Made by a program: the position numbers and the translations under genes
Shown: piece after piece, positions 1 to 5,700 of the stretch
How positions within the stretch are numbered: the stretch's first letter is position 1
Layout of the letters: every line of letters begins with the position of its first letter
The notes under the pieces: model-generated
The model's input: the letters and a program-made list of their open reading frames with translations, nothing else
What the model was told of the DNA's origin: nothing
Databases searched by the model: none
Source of the DNA: an uncultured Eubacteriales bacterium
Lineage (GTDB): Bacteria; Bacillota; Clostridia; Oscillospirales; CAG-382
Direction: 5' to 3'
DNA length: 5,700 nucleotides
Assembly (NCBI GenBank): GCA_900554405.1
Contig: USHI01000093.1
Location: 1 to 5,700 of the forward strand

Positions 1-1
1 G

Positions 2-937
2 TCAGCCATTTTCGTCCTCAATTTCGGTACCCAAAGCTATGGGTCTGCCGCATAAATACTGCTTTGCAGTCATAGGCTTTGAGCCTTCGGGCTGAATTGT
101 TTCAAGCGCAACCGCTTCTTTCTTGCAAGCGACAATAAGCTCGTTATCGCTTTTAAGCACCGCGCCCGCCGTGCCGTGCATATTTACAACTCGGCTTTTT
201 ATTATTTTTATACGTTTGCCGCCCGATATAAAGAAAGCTACAGGCCACGGGTAAAAGCCGCGCACCGCATTGTGAACCTCGTCGGCGGTCATATCGTGAA
301 AGCTTACTTTCGCCATTTCCTTTTTAATAATCGGCGCTGCTGTCGCTTTGCTTTCATCCTGCTTTATAGGGGTAACGTTTCCGTTTTCAATATCGGCAAG
401 GGTCTTTACCAGTAACTCAGCGCCTATAACCGAGAGCCGCTCAAAAAGCTCGCCCGCGGTTTCTTCCGCGCCTATTTCGGTAACCGCGGTTTCTAAAATA
501 TCGCCCGTGTCCATACCCTCGTCCATTTGCATTGCGGTAACGCCCGTTTCCTTTTCGCCGTTTACAATGCACCACTGTATGGGCGCCGCACCTCTGTATT
601 TAGGTAAGAGTGAAGCGTGCCCGTTTACACAGCCGTATCGCGGCAGGGTTAAAATTTCCGTAGGTAAAATTTTACCGTAAGCCACTACTGCTATAGCATC
701 GGGTGCAATATTTCTTATTATCTTTTCCGCCTCGCCGTCGCGTAAGGTGCGCGGCTGAAAAACGGGTATTCCGTGCATTTGGGCGCATACCTTTACAGGC
801 GGCGGAGTAAGTATTTGCTTTCTGCCCACGGGCTTATCGGGCTGGGCGAAAACCGCCGCAACGGTGTGACCCGCGCCTATCAGCGCCTCAAGCGTTTTAA
901 CCGCATAATCGGGGGTGCCCATAAAAACTATTTTCAT
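2..937 (-). CDS. fmt: Methionyl-tRNA formyltransferase
   Basis: Transfers a formyl group from 10-formyltetrahydrofolate to the amino group of Met-tRNA(fMet), making the cytoplasmic initiator for translation. The 311-residue protein is complete and of normal family length. The N-terminal Rossmann-type catalytic domain (about 1-200) starts with MGTPDYA at 6-12. The catalytic triad expected from E. coli Fmt is present as N105 and H107 in NGHASLLP, with the folate-loop RGAAP at 115-119, and D143 in GMDTGD. The usual Val/Ile between Asn and His is Gly106 here. The C-terminal OB-fold tRNA-binding domain (about 207-305) has PWP at 230-232 and QPEGSKPM at 282-289. Its ATG overlaps the def stop by four bases, and a GAGGA ribosome site lies six bases upstream inside def, so translation is probably coupled. 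Codon use differs strongly from every upstream gene: Ile is ATA 16, ATT 11, ATC 0, and TTA is common. Function is certain; foreign origin is inferred. Confidence 0.97.
   Translation of the reverse strand: MKIVFMGTPDYAVKTLEALIGAGHTVAAVFAQPDKPVGRKQILTPPPVKVCAQMHGIPVFQPRTLRDGEAEKIIRNIAPDAIAVVAYGKILPTEILTLPRYGCVNGHASLLPKYRGAAPIQWCIVNGEKETGVTAMQMDEGMDTGDILETAVTEIGAEETAGELFERLSVIGAELLVKTLADIENGNVTPIKQDESKATAAPIIKKEMAKVSFHDMTADEVHNAVRGFYPWPVAFFISGGKRIKIIKSRVVNMHGTAGAVLKSDNELIVACKKEAVALETIQPEGSKPMTAKQYLCGRPIALGTEIEDENG
934..937 (-). other. def/fmt start-stop overlap (ATGA)
   Basis: The TGA stop of def (934-936) and the ATG start of fmt (935-937) share bases, giving ATGA on the minus strand. A GAGGA ribosome site at 944-948 lies inside the last codons of def, six bases before the fmt ATG. 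This arrangement normally lets a terminating ribosome restart directly, which would keep the deformylase and the formyltransferase in step. Confidence 0.9.
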
Positions 938-1407
938 TCCATGTCCTCGACTTCATCGGGGGTGTAGGTTTCTTCCGCTTTGTCGATATACAAAACACCG
1001 TCGAGATGATCTGTTTCGTGGCAGAAGCAGCGGGCAAGCAGTCCGTCGCCCTCCGCCTCGTAAACGTTGCCGTTTCTGTCCGCCGCGCGGACCTTGACCC
1101 AAGCCGGGCGCTTGACCCTGCCGTAAAGCTCCGGTACGGAAAGGCAGGCTTCAAGCTCCTCCTGAACGCCGCGCGTTTCGATAATTTCGGGGTTTATCAT
1201 TTCGAAGCGCTTGTCGCCGATCTCCACAATGACAATACGGCGCAGCACGCCGACCTGCGGCGCGGCAAGACCGATCCCCTCTGCCTTGTCGAGCGTTTCA
1301 TGCATATCATCAAGCAGGGTAAGTATTCTCGGGGTGATCTTTTCGACCTTGCGGCTCACCTTGCGGAGCGTAGGGTCGCCTTCTTTTAAGATGTTCAGCA
1401 GTGCCAT
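934..1407 (-). CDS. def: Peptide deformylase
   Basis: Metalloenzyme that removes the N-formyl group from nascent proteins at the ribosome, reversing the modification made by the product of the next gene, fmt. The protein has 157 residues, typical for the family. All three family motifs are visible: GIGLAAPQVG at 44-53, EACLSVP at 86-92, and HETDH at 130-134. Known family roles assign C88, H130 and H134 as metal ligands, E131 as the catalytic acid/base and Q51 as oxyanion helper; all are present, so the enzyme should be active. Two details differ from the textbook sequence: motif 2 has Ala87 where Gly is usual (EGCLS), and the residue before the HExxH-type motif is Cys129, not Gln, with another Cys at 127. 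The ATG is supported by an AGGAGGA site nine bases upstream that overlaps the priA stop. Codon use (ATC in 6 of 11 Ile) matches the upstream genes and not fmt. Confidence 0.97.
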   Translation of the reverse strand: MALLNILKEGDPTLRKVSRKVEKITPRILTLLDDMHETLDKAEGIGLAAPQVGVLRRIVIVEIGDKRFEMINPEIIETRGVQEELEACLSVPELYGRVKRPAWVKVRAADRNGNVYEAEGDGLLARCFCHETDHLDGVLYIDKAEETYTPDEVEDME

Positions 1408-1416
1408 GGCGTGTTA

Positions 1417-1423
1417 TCCTCCT
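1417..1423 (-). promoter_or_regulatory. def ribosome binding site overlapping priA stop
   Basis: The minus strand reads AGGAGGA here, a near-perfect anti-16S match, nine bases before the def ATG. The TAG stop of priA (1422-1424) supplies its first bases, forming TAGGAGGA. It fixes the def start and places termination of priA and initiation of def on the same bases. Confidence 0.88.
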
Positions 1424-3893
1424 ATACGACGGTCGGGTTGGCATCAAGCTCCGTGCGGACGCTTTTCGGTGCTTCGCCGATCGCTTTGCAATACAGCTTT
1501 GATAAAAACTCGCGTGTGCGGGCGTTGTCCTTATATTTAAGTATTATGCGCTGGCGGTATCTGCCCATTACTTTGTATATACCGTTTCTGAAAGGCCCGA
1601 ACTTGATTATTTTAACATCCGGGTATTCGCTGCCGTGAAGCGCGAGCAGATCGGTGTCGAACCGCAGCGCATAATCGGCACATTCGGTTTCCGAAACGGA
1701 GGAAAATGTAAAAACCGCCATCGAGCAAAACGGAGGGAAAACCACCGCCTTGCGCAATATGATCTCGCTTTCGAAAAAGCTTTCGTAATCCTGCTTTGCG
1801 GCAAGATTCAAGGTTTCGTTATCCGGGTTGAAGGTCTGCAATATCGCCTTGCCGCGCCCGCCAGCGCGCCCGGCGCGCCCGACAAGCTGCGTTATGAGCG
1901 AAAAAGTGCGTTCGCCCGCGCGGAAATCATCCGCATACAGCCCGGAATCGACCGCGACGGCACTTGCCAGACGCACTCCGGGGAAATCCAGCCCCTTGCT
2001 TATCATCTGCGTGCCGATAAGTATATCGCTTTTTCCGGAGGCGAATTCGCCGATAAGCCTATCGTGCGAAAACTTTCCGCCGGTCGTATCCGAATCCATC
2101 CGAGTGACGTGCATTTCCGGGAAATCCCGTGCGAGCTCGTCCTGCAGCCGCTGGGTTCCGAACCCGGAATATCCGATGTGGCTCCCGCCGCATACAGGGC
2201 AGCTTTCCGGGATCGCCGCGCTGAAGCCGCAATAATGGCAGGAAAGGCGGCGAACGCCGCGTATGCTTCCGGCATATGCGTGGTGCGTGAGCGAAACGGA
2301 GCAATTCGGGCAGGTGAACACATAACCGCAATCGCGGCAGGAAACATGGCTGTTGTAGCCGCGCCTCCCGATATAAAGCAGCGATTGACCGCCCTCGGAG
2401 CGTGTATTTCTGATCTCCTGTGCAAGCCGTCTGCCGATCAGCTTTTCGGTAAAAAGGACGGTGTCGTCATCACGCATATCCTCGATAATGACTTGCGGCA
2501 GTTCGGCCGCGCCGAACCGTTCTTTGAGCGTGAAAAGGCTGTAAATGCCTTTCTTTGCCTTATAAAAGCTTTCCACCGACGGTGTCGCGGAGGCAAGCAG
2601 CATAAGCGCCTTGCGCTCGCTGCACCTGAACCTGGCAACGTCGATCGCGCTGTATTTCGGTGTGAGCTCGCTTTTGTAGGTGTGCGACTGTTCTTCGTCG
2701 ATAACTATAAGCCCCAAATGTTCAAGCGGGGCAAAAACGGCGCTTCGCGTGCCGATAACGACATCTATATCTCCGTTGCATATCCGGCGGTAGGTATCGA
2801 TCCTTTCGCCGGCGGAAAGCATACTGTGCACGACGGCGAGTCGAGCACCGAACGCCGCGGCATAAACTCTTACCGCCTGTGCCGCAAGCCCTATCTCCGG
2901 GACAAGCACTATAGCCTGCCTGCCCTTTGCGACAGCGTGCCGCACCGCTTCGATTATGACCCGCGTCTTTCCGCTGCCAGTCACGCCGAAAAGCAGTGCG
3001 CCGGCGGCGGTGCCGGTATCAAAAAGCCGGTTGATCCCTTCGAGTGCCTCCGTTTGCCCCTTGTTGAGCGTGAAAGGGGCTTCCTCGGGAATATCTCCCA
3101 ATTCGTATGCCTTGCGCAGAACCGTTGTTTCGCGCTTTTCGGCAAAGCCTTTTTTGCAAAGCCCGTTAATAACGGAGGCGGAAAATCCGCCCAGCTCCTC
3201 CGCTTCGCGCAGTGTCGGGGCGGGATTGTCTACAAGAAACGCAAGAAGCTCCCTTTGGCGCTCCGTGAGTCCGTTTCCGGCTTCCGCGGCTTCCGCCGCC
3301 TCGCGCGGCGAAATAGCAAGGCATACGGTATAAAGATTCTTTTCGTTTATCTTTTCCGGTACGCGCGTTCCTTTTTTCAGCGTTCCTTCCCGCGTGAGTG
3401 CGGCAAGGAGCTTTTTGCACTCCTCGCCGAATTCGGCGGTCAGTTCGCGTTCCGCGGCGGTGCCCTTTGCGGCGATAAAGCGTATCAGTACCTCCGCCGC
3501 ATCGTTCAGGCCGGTTGTGTCCGCTCCGTCGGCGATCGAAAAAACGGTTTCGCTTTCCAGATTTATGCCGGGCGGCAGGATCGTGCGGAATGCGCTTCCG
3601 AAGGTGCAGAAAAATCGGTCGCTCATAAAAGCGCAGGTGCGGATAAGCTCCCCGCTTATCGAAAATGGGTAATGCAGCACCCCGGCGATCGGCTTTATCC
3701 GCGGGAAATCGCATTCGTCGTCAAGACCGACTACCGCGGCGCTGACATGGCGGTTGGCGTTTCCGAAGGGGACTGTCACAACCGAGCCGATCTTTATCTC
3801 GCCGCGCAGAGATTCGGGTATGGAATAGCAATAATCCCGGTCTATTCCGTATGCGATATCGATTATCCGCACACGGGCATAGCAGCCGTGCAT
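1422..3893 (-). CDS. priA: Primosomal protein N' (replication restart helicase PriA)
   Basis: A 3'-to-5' superfamily 2 DNA helicase that recognises stalled or broken replication forks and reloads the replicative helicase. The 823-residue length is close to B. subtilis PriA. In order: N-terminal 3' DNA-binding domain (about 1-110, with DYCYSIP at 20-26), a winged-helix-like region (about 205-265), Walker A GVTGSGKT at 303-310, GTRSAVFAP at 381-389, Walker B DEEQ at 399-402 (DEEH in E. coli), and SATPS at 435-439. Eight zinc-binding cysteines follow in pairs, at 519/522, 528/531, 552/555 and 565/568, then GTQMISKG at 627-634 and the arginine-finger motif GRAGR at 672-676. The second-to-third cysteine-pair linker is about six residues longer than in E. 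coli. The ATG lies five bases after the rpoZ stop without a recognisable ribosome site, so translation probably depends on coupling to rpoZ. Codons TTA, CTA and TCA are absent from 753 consecutive codons. Confidence 0.97.
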   Translation of the reverse strand: MHGCYARVRIIDIAYGIDRDYCYSIPESLRGEIKIGSVVTVPFGNANRHVSAAVVGLDDECDFPRIKPIAGVLHYPFSISGELIRTCAFMSDRFFCTFGSAFRTILPPGINLESETVFSIADGADTTGLNDAAEVLIRFIAAKGTAAERELTAEFGEECKKLLAALTREGTLKKGTRVPEKINEKNLYTVCLAISPREAAEAAEAGNGLTERQRELLAFLVDNPAPTLREAEELGGFSASVINGLCKKGFAEKRETTVLRKAYELGDIPEEAPFTLNKGQTEALEGINRLFDTGTAAGALLFGVTGSGKTRVIIEAVRHAVAKGRQAIVLVPEIGLAAQAVRVYAAAFGARLAVVHSMLSAGERIDTYRRICNGDIDVVIGTRSAVFAPLEHLGLIVIDEEQSHTYKSELTPKYSAIDVARFRCSERKALMLLASATPSVESFYKAKKGIYSLFTLKERFGAAELPQVIIEDMRDDDTVLFTEKLIGRRLAQEIRNTRSEGGQSLLYIGRRGYNSHVSCRDCGYVFTCPNCSVSLTHHAYAGSIRGVRRLSCHYCGFSAAIPESCPVCGGSHIGYSGFGTQRLQDELARDFPEMHVTRMDSDTTGGKFSHDRLIGEFASGKSDILIGTQMISKGLDFPGVRLASAVAVDSGLYADDFRAGERTFSLITQLVGRAGRAGGRGKAILQTFNPDNETLNLAAKQDYESFFESEIILRKAVVFPPFCSMAVFTFSSVSETECADYALRFDTDLLALHGSEYPDVKIIKFGPFRNGIYKVMGRYRQRIILKYKDNARTREFLSKLYCKAIGEAPKSVRTELDANPTVV

Positions 3894-3898
3894 TGCGG

Positions 3899-4159
3899 TC
3901 AGTCTGTTATGATCTTGTATTCGCCGTCATGAAGCTTTTTCACGGCGACGGATACCGCCTTTTCGTGCAGAAGAAGCTCGGCTTCCTCGCAGGGCTCCTT
4001 GGCGATACGTTCGGGATCGTTTCTGTGCTTTTCCTCGAACTCGCGCTCCTCGTTTGCTTTGTCCACAATGTGCCGTGCGCATTTTGCCGTGGCTATAACG
4101 AGCTTGTAGCGGTTTACCTTGCTGTTTGTCATTTCCTGGACTGTGGGTTTGAGCATCAT
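3899..4159 (-). CDS. rpoZ: DNA-directed RNA polymerase omega subunit
   Basis: Small subunit that wraps the beta-prime C-terminus and helps assemble and stabilise RNA polymerase. The 86-residue product shows the conserved core: an N-terminal LKPTVQEM at 3-10, the helix around YKLVIATAKCARHI at 18-31, and a C-terminal AVSVAVKKLHDGEYKI segment at 68-83. Between them, residues 35-65 are strongly charged and rich in Glu, a variable linker in this family. There are two adjacent ATG codons; the first sits eight bases after a GAGGT ribosome site (4168-4172), better spaced than the second at eleven, so I chose the first. It follows remA after 63 bases, where many Firmicutes carry gmk, and priA follows after only five bases. 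Identification rests on the core motifs and on its place before priA. Confidence 0.92.
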   Translation of the reverse strand: MMLKPTVQEMTNSKVNRYKLVIATAKCARHIVDKANEEREFEEKHRNDPERIAKEPCEEAELLLHEKAVSVAVKKLHDGEYKIITD

Positions 4160-4222
4160 GGTGAATTACCTCGTATTTATAAATAAGTTCGTTGTTGGTC
4201 AAATCGTTTTTCGGTGGGAATG

Positions 4223-4456
4223 CTATCCGTTTATCGCTTCCGCGAGCGCTTCCGGCGTTTCGGCGGAGCAGATGATGTGTTCGCTGTCGGTGATGATAAC
4301 GGCGCGTGTTTTTTTGCCGCAGGAAACGTCTATTACTCTCCCGTCGTTCTTTGCATCCTGCACGAGCCTGCGCACCGGCAGCGAATCCGTGGAAGCGACG
4401 GTAACGATCCGTTCCGCACTGACATAATTGCCGAAACCGACATCTATCAGCTTCAT
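4223..4456 (-). CDS. remA: RemA-like DNA-binding regulator (DUF370)
   Basis: In B. subtilis RemA is a DNA-binding activator of extracellular-matrix operons and of osmoprotection genes; it assembles into ring-like oligomers. Here 77 residues align from end to end with that family: LIDVGFGNYV at 3-12, R16 matching B. subtilis R18, SLPVRRLVQDAK at 25-36, GKKTRAVII at 47-55, and DSEHIICSA at 57-65. B. subtilis has two arginines (R50, R51) where this protein has K48 and K49; those arginines are, from memory, implicated in DNA contact, so charge is kept but side chains differ. An upstream in-frame start would add 24 residues overlapping yicC, but the family homology begins at this ATG, and AGGAGG lies six bases before it. 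What it regulates in this organism cannot be read from the window; the family assignment is firm. Confidence 0.93.
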   Translation of the reverse strand: MKLIDVGFGNYVSAERIVTVASTDSLPVRRLVQDAKNDGRVIDVSCGKKTRAVIITDSEHIICSAETPEALAEAING

Positions 4457-4462
4457 TTTGCG

Positions 4463-4468
4463 CCTCCT
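4463..4468 (-). promoter_or_regulatory. remA ribosome binding site overlapping yicC stop
   Basis: The minus strand reads AGGAGG six bases before the remA ATG, and the TAG stop of yicC (4467-4469) supplies its first bases, giving TAGGAGG. It decides the remA start in favour of the ATG at 4456, against an upstream in-frame start at 4528 that has no such site. Confidence 0.88.
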
Positions 4469-5345
4469 ATTCGATATTCTGTATCTGTTCGCGGATCTTT
4501 TCCACCGTGCTTTTTGCTTCGATGACAAGACGTGCTATCTCGCCGTCGCTTGCCTTGGAGCCGATGGTGTTCACCTCGCGGTTCATTTCCTGAACAAGGA
4601 AATCCAGCTTTCTGCCCACCGGAACATTCTCGGCGACGATGTTTCTGAACTGCGAAAAATGCGAGCCGAGCCGTGCGAGCTCCTCGCTGATATCGGCGCG
4701 GTCGGCAAATATCGCGCATTCGGTGAGCAGACGCGCTTCGTCATAATCGGCGCCGTCCAAAAGCTCACGCACGCGGGATTTCATCTTTTCGTTTGCCTCG
4801 CGTACCGATTCCGGGGCGCGCAGCGCGATCCTTTCGCGTATGCTTTCGAGCAGTGCCAAATGGCCGAGCACATCGTCGTAAAGCTTTTCGCCCTCCGCTT
4901 TGCGCATCGAATCGAAAGCGCAAAGCGCCTTTTCCAGCACGGGGAGGAGTTCGTTTTTGATCAGTTCGGTGTCCGTATCCGGCTTTGTGCGGGTGAAAAC
5001 ATCGTTCTGTGCGGCGACGGTCTGTATAGTTACATCGCCGCCGAGCGAATAACGCTCCCGTATGTCGCGCAGCAGTGCGACATAGGTGGCGAGAAACTGT
5101 TCGTTCACCGCAAGACCGCTGTCGTCCCCCGCGATGCTTTCGACGGAGATGTAAATATCCACCTTTCCGCGGGATACCCGCTTTGAAACAGCCTGCTTCA
5201 CGCAATCCTCGAGCGCGCCGCAGGCGCGGGGAAGCTTTATGTTTGTATCGAGATACCGGCTGTTTACCGATTTTATCTCGCAAAGGATATCGAACGTTCC
5301 GACGCTTTCGCGGCAGCGCCCGAAGCCTGTCATGCTTTTGACCAT
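4467..5345 (-). CDS. yicC: YicC/YloC family endoribonuclease
   Basis: Member of the YicC family; the E. coli protein is reported to be an endoribonuclease involved in small-RNA turnover. The 292-residue length is standard. The N-terminal domain carries the signature SMTGFGR at 4-10, then EIKSVNSRYLD at 23-33 and RGKVDIYI at 59-66. A charged, helical middle part follows (about 120-200), and the C-terminal DUF1732 domain includes ADISEELARL at 217-226 and a highly conserved stretch at 248-267 containing QEMNREVNTIGSK. No truncation or frameshift is visible. The ATG at 5343-5345 has an AGGAGGA ribosome site (5353-5359) seven bases upstream and keeps the family N-terminus MVKSMTGFGR. It is the first gene after the consensus promoter at 5396-5424, so it probably heads the operon. 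It is the usual neighbour of remA in Firmicutes. Confidence 0.95.
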   Translation of the reverse strand: MVKSMTGFGRCRESVGTFDILCEIKSVNSRYLDTNIKLPRACGALEDCVKQAVSKRVSRGKVDIYISVESIAGDDSGLAVNEQFLATYVALLRDIRERYSLGGDVTIQTVAAQNDVFTRTKPDTDTELIKNELLPVLEKALCAFDSMRKAEGEKLYDDVLGHLALLESIRERIALRAPESVREANEKMKSRVRELLDGADYDEARLLTECAIFADRADISEELARLGSHFSQFRNIVAENVPVGRKLDFLVQEMNREVNTIGSKASDGEIARLVIEAKSTVEKIREQIQNIE

Positions 5346-5395
5346 GTTGCGGTCCTCCTGCTGTGCATTGGTTTTATATATGTTCGTATCGTAAT

Positions 5396-5424
5396 ATTAT
5401 ATCACGGATGTGCCGTTTTGTCAA
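5396..5424 (-). promoter_or_regulatory. Consensus sigma-A promoter for the yicC operon
   Basis: The minus strand has TTGACA at 5424-5419 and TATAAT at 5401-5396, separated by exactly 17 bases; both hexamers match the sigma-A/sigma-70 consensus at every position. TG at 5404-5403, one base before the -10 box, adds an extended -10 motif. The -35 box contains the TGA stop (5421-5423) of the upstream membrane-protein gene. Transcription would start near 5389, leaving a leader of about 44 bases with the yicC ribosome site. I see no terminator in the gap, so read-through from the upstream gene is also possible. Confidence 0.9.
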
Positions 5425-5700
5425 TGAAAACGCCTGCCGAACAGCTTGTCGCGAATATTGCGCACATAAAAGAATGAAAGCTTTTCAAGCGCGAGGTCAT
5501 AAAGCGCAAACACCGCGTTCCCGGCGGCAAAAAACGCCCAGTCCGGAAGCAGCACGGTTTCGCCGGCGGTAAAGACCTTACGGAACCCATACAGCAGCAG
5601 GCAGAACGCGGCGTTGAAAACGGCAAACCGCGCGGCATACGAAAGCGCACGGGGGCGGATTTTGTGAAGGAACACCTTTAATACCGGGTAATATCCGGCG
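5421..5700 (-). CDS. Unidentified membrane protein, C-terminal part
   Basis: The reading frame is open to the right edge, so only the last 92 or so residues are seen and the true start lies outside; the GTG at 5673-5675 is internal, because the frame continues upstream of it with the residues AGYYPVLK. The visible part has a short basic stretch (HKIRPR), then a hydrophobic segment rich in Ala, Phe and Leu (about 20 residues, likely membrane-spanning). A short loop follows, then a second hydrophobic segment from VLLPDWAFF to FALYDLAL, and a basic tail ending GRRFH. This pattern suggests at least two membrane helices with a positively charged cytoplasmic end. I do not recognise a named family with certainty. 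The gene ends inside the -35 box of the yicC promoter and has no visible terminator. That it is a real gene is supported by the open frame, sensible composition and tight fit to the downstream promoter. Confidence 0.65.
   Translation of the reverse strand, partial: AGYYPVLKVFLHKIRPRALSYAARFAVFNAAFCLLLYGFRKVFTAGETVLLPDWAFFAAGNAVFALYDLALEKLSFFYVRNIRDKLFGRRFH

Noticed and set aside
1858..1880. GC-rich short repeat resembling a hairpin or array unit (gcgcgcccggcgcgcccg)
   Set aside because: It encodes the conserved glycine/arginine-rich GRAGRAGGRG segment of PriA, which explains the repetition.
1635..3932. A 765-codon open frame on the plus strand opposite priA
   Set aside because: It is in exact codon register with priA and exists only because priA lacks TTA, CTA and TCA codons. 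The translation shows no recognisable domain, and PriA itself is unambiguous.
4174..4202. A possible promoter before rpoZ (TTGACC followed by TAAATA or TATAAA)
   Set aside because: The hexamers are imperfect or badly spaced, and the predicted start would fall at or inside the rpoZ ribosome site, leaving no usable leader.
4457..4528. A 24-residue N-terminal extension of remA overlapping the end of yicC
   Set aside because: RemA homology starts at the ATG at 4456, a strong AGGAGG site lies just before it, and the extension is basic sequence read from the yicC end in another frame.
4428..5186. A 252-codon open frame on the plus strand opposite yicC
   Set aside because: It is also in register with the sense gene, is explained by the same codon avoidance, and has no family motif; YicC is clear on the minus strand.
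5360..5395. Possible terminator or riboswitch in the leader before yicC
   Set aside because: The stretch is short and AT-rich with no stable inverted repeat followed by a T-run; it is accounted for by the promoter, leader and ribosome site.

Overview
The window is a densely packed housekeeping block from a Gram-positive bacterium, most likely a member of the Clostridia (Oscillospiraceae/Ruminococcaceae-like). The basis is the gene order yicC - remA (DUF370) - rpoZ - priA - def - fmt, which is typical of Firmicutes; the presence of remA, a family centred on Firmicutes; the strong AGGAGG ribosome binding sites; and clostridial-looking variants of PriA (DEEQ) and peptide deformylase (CHETDH). 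All genes lie on the minus strand, so the operon reads from right to left. I see no RNA gene, mobile element, CRISPR array or plus-strand gene, and no gene-free stretch longer than 75 bases.

Layout in transcription order. 5700-5421: C-terminal part of an unidentified membrane protein, cut by the window edge. 5424-5396: an exact-consensus sigma-A promoter whose -35 box contains that gene's stop codon. 5345-4467: yicC, a YicC/YloC-type endoribonuclease. 4456-4223: remA, a small DNA-binding regulator. 4159-3899: rpoZ, RNA polymerase omega subunit. 3893-1422: priA, primosomal helicase. 1407-934: def, peptide deformylase. 937-2: fmt, methionyl-tRNA formyltransferase. Gaps inside the run are 10, 63, 5 and 14 bases, followed by a 4-base overlap, so a single transcript from the 5396-5424 promoter is the simplest reading.

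Functionally the run joins RNA turnover (yicC), transcription (remA, rpoZ), replication restart (priA) and initiator-methionine processing: fmt adds the formyl group to Met-tRNA and def removes it from new proteins. The order resembles the Bacillus subtilis yloC-remA-gmk-rpoZ-coaBC-priA-def-fmt cluster, but gmk and coaBC are absent here.

The most interesting signal is a sharp change in codon use at the def/fmt overlap. fmt uses no ATC isoleucine codon in 27 and many TTA leucines. Its neighbours use ATC for about half of isoleucines, and 753 codons of priA contain no TTA, CTA or TCA at all. This suggests that fmt, and perhaps what follows it, was replaced by DNA from another lineage, or that there is an assembly join. 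I found no evidence of a wholly new biological system.
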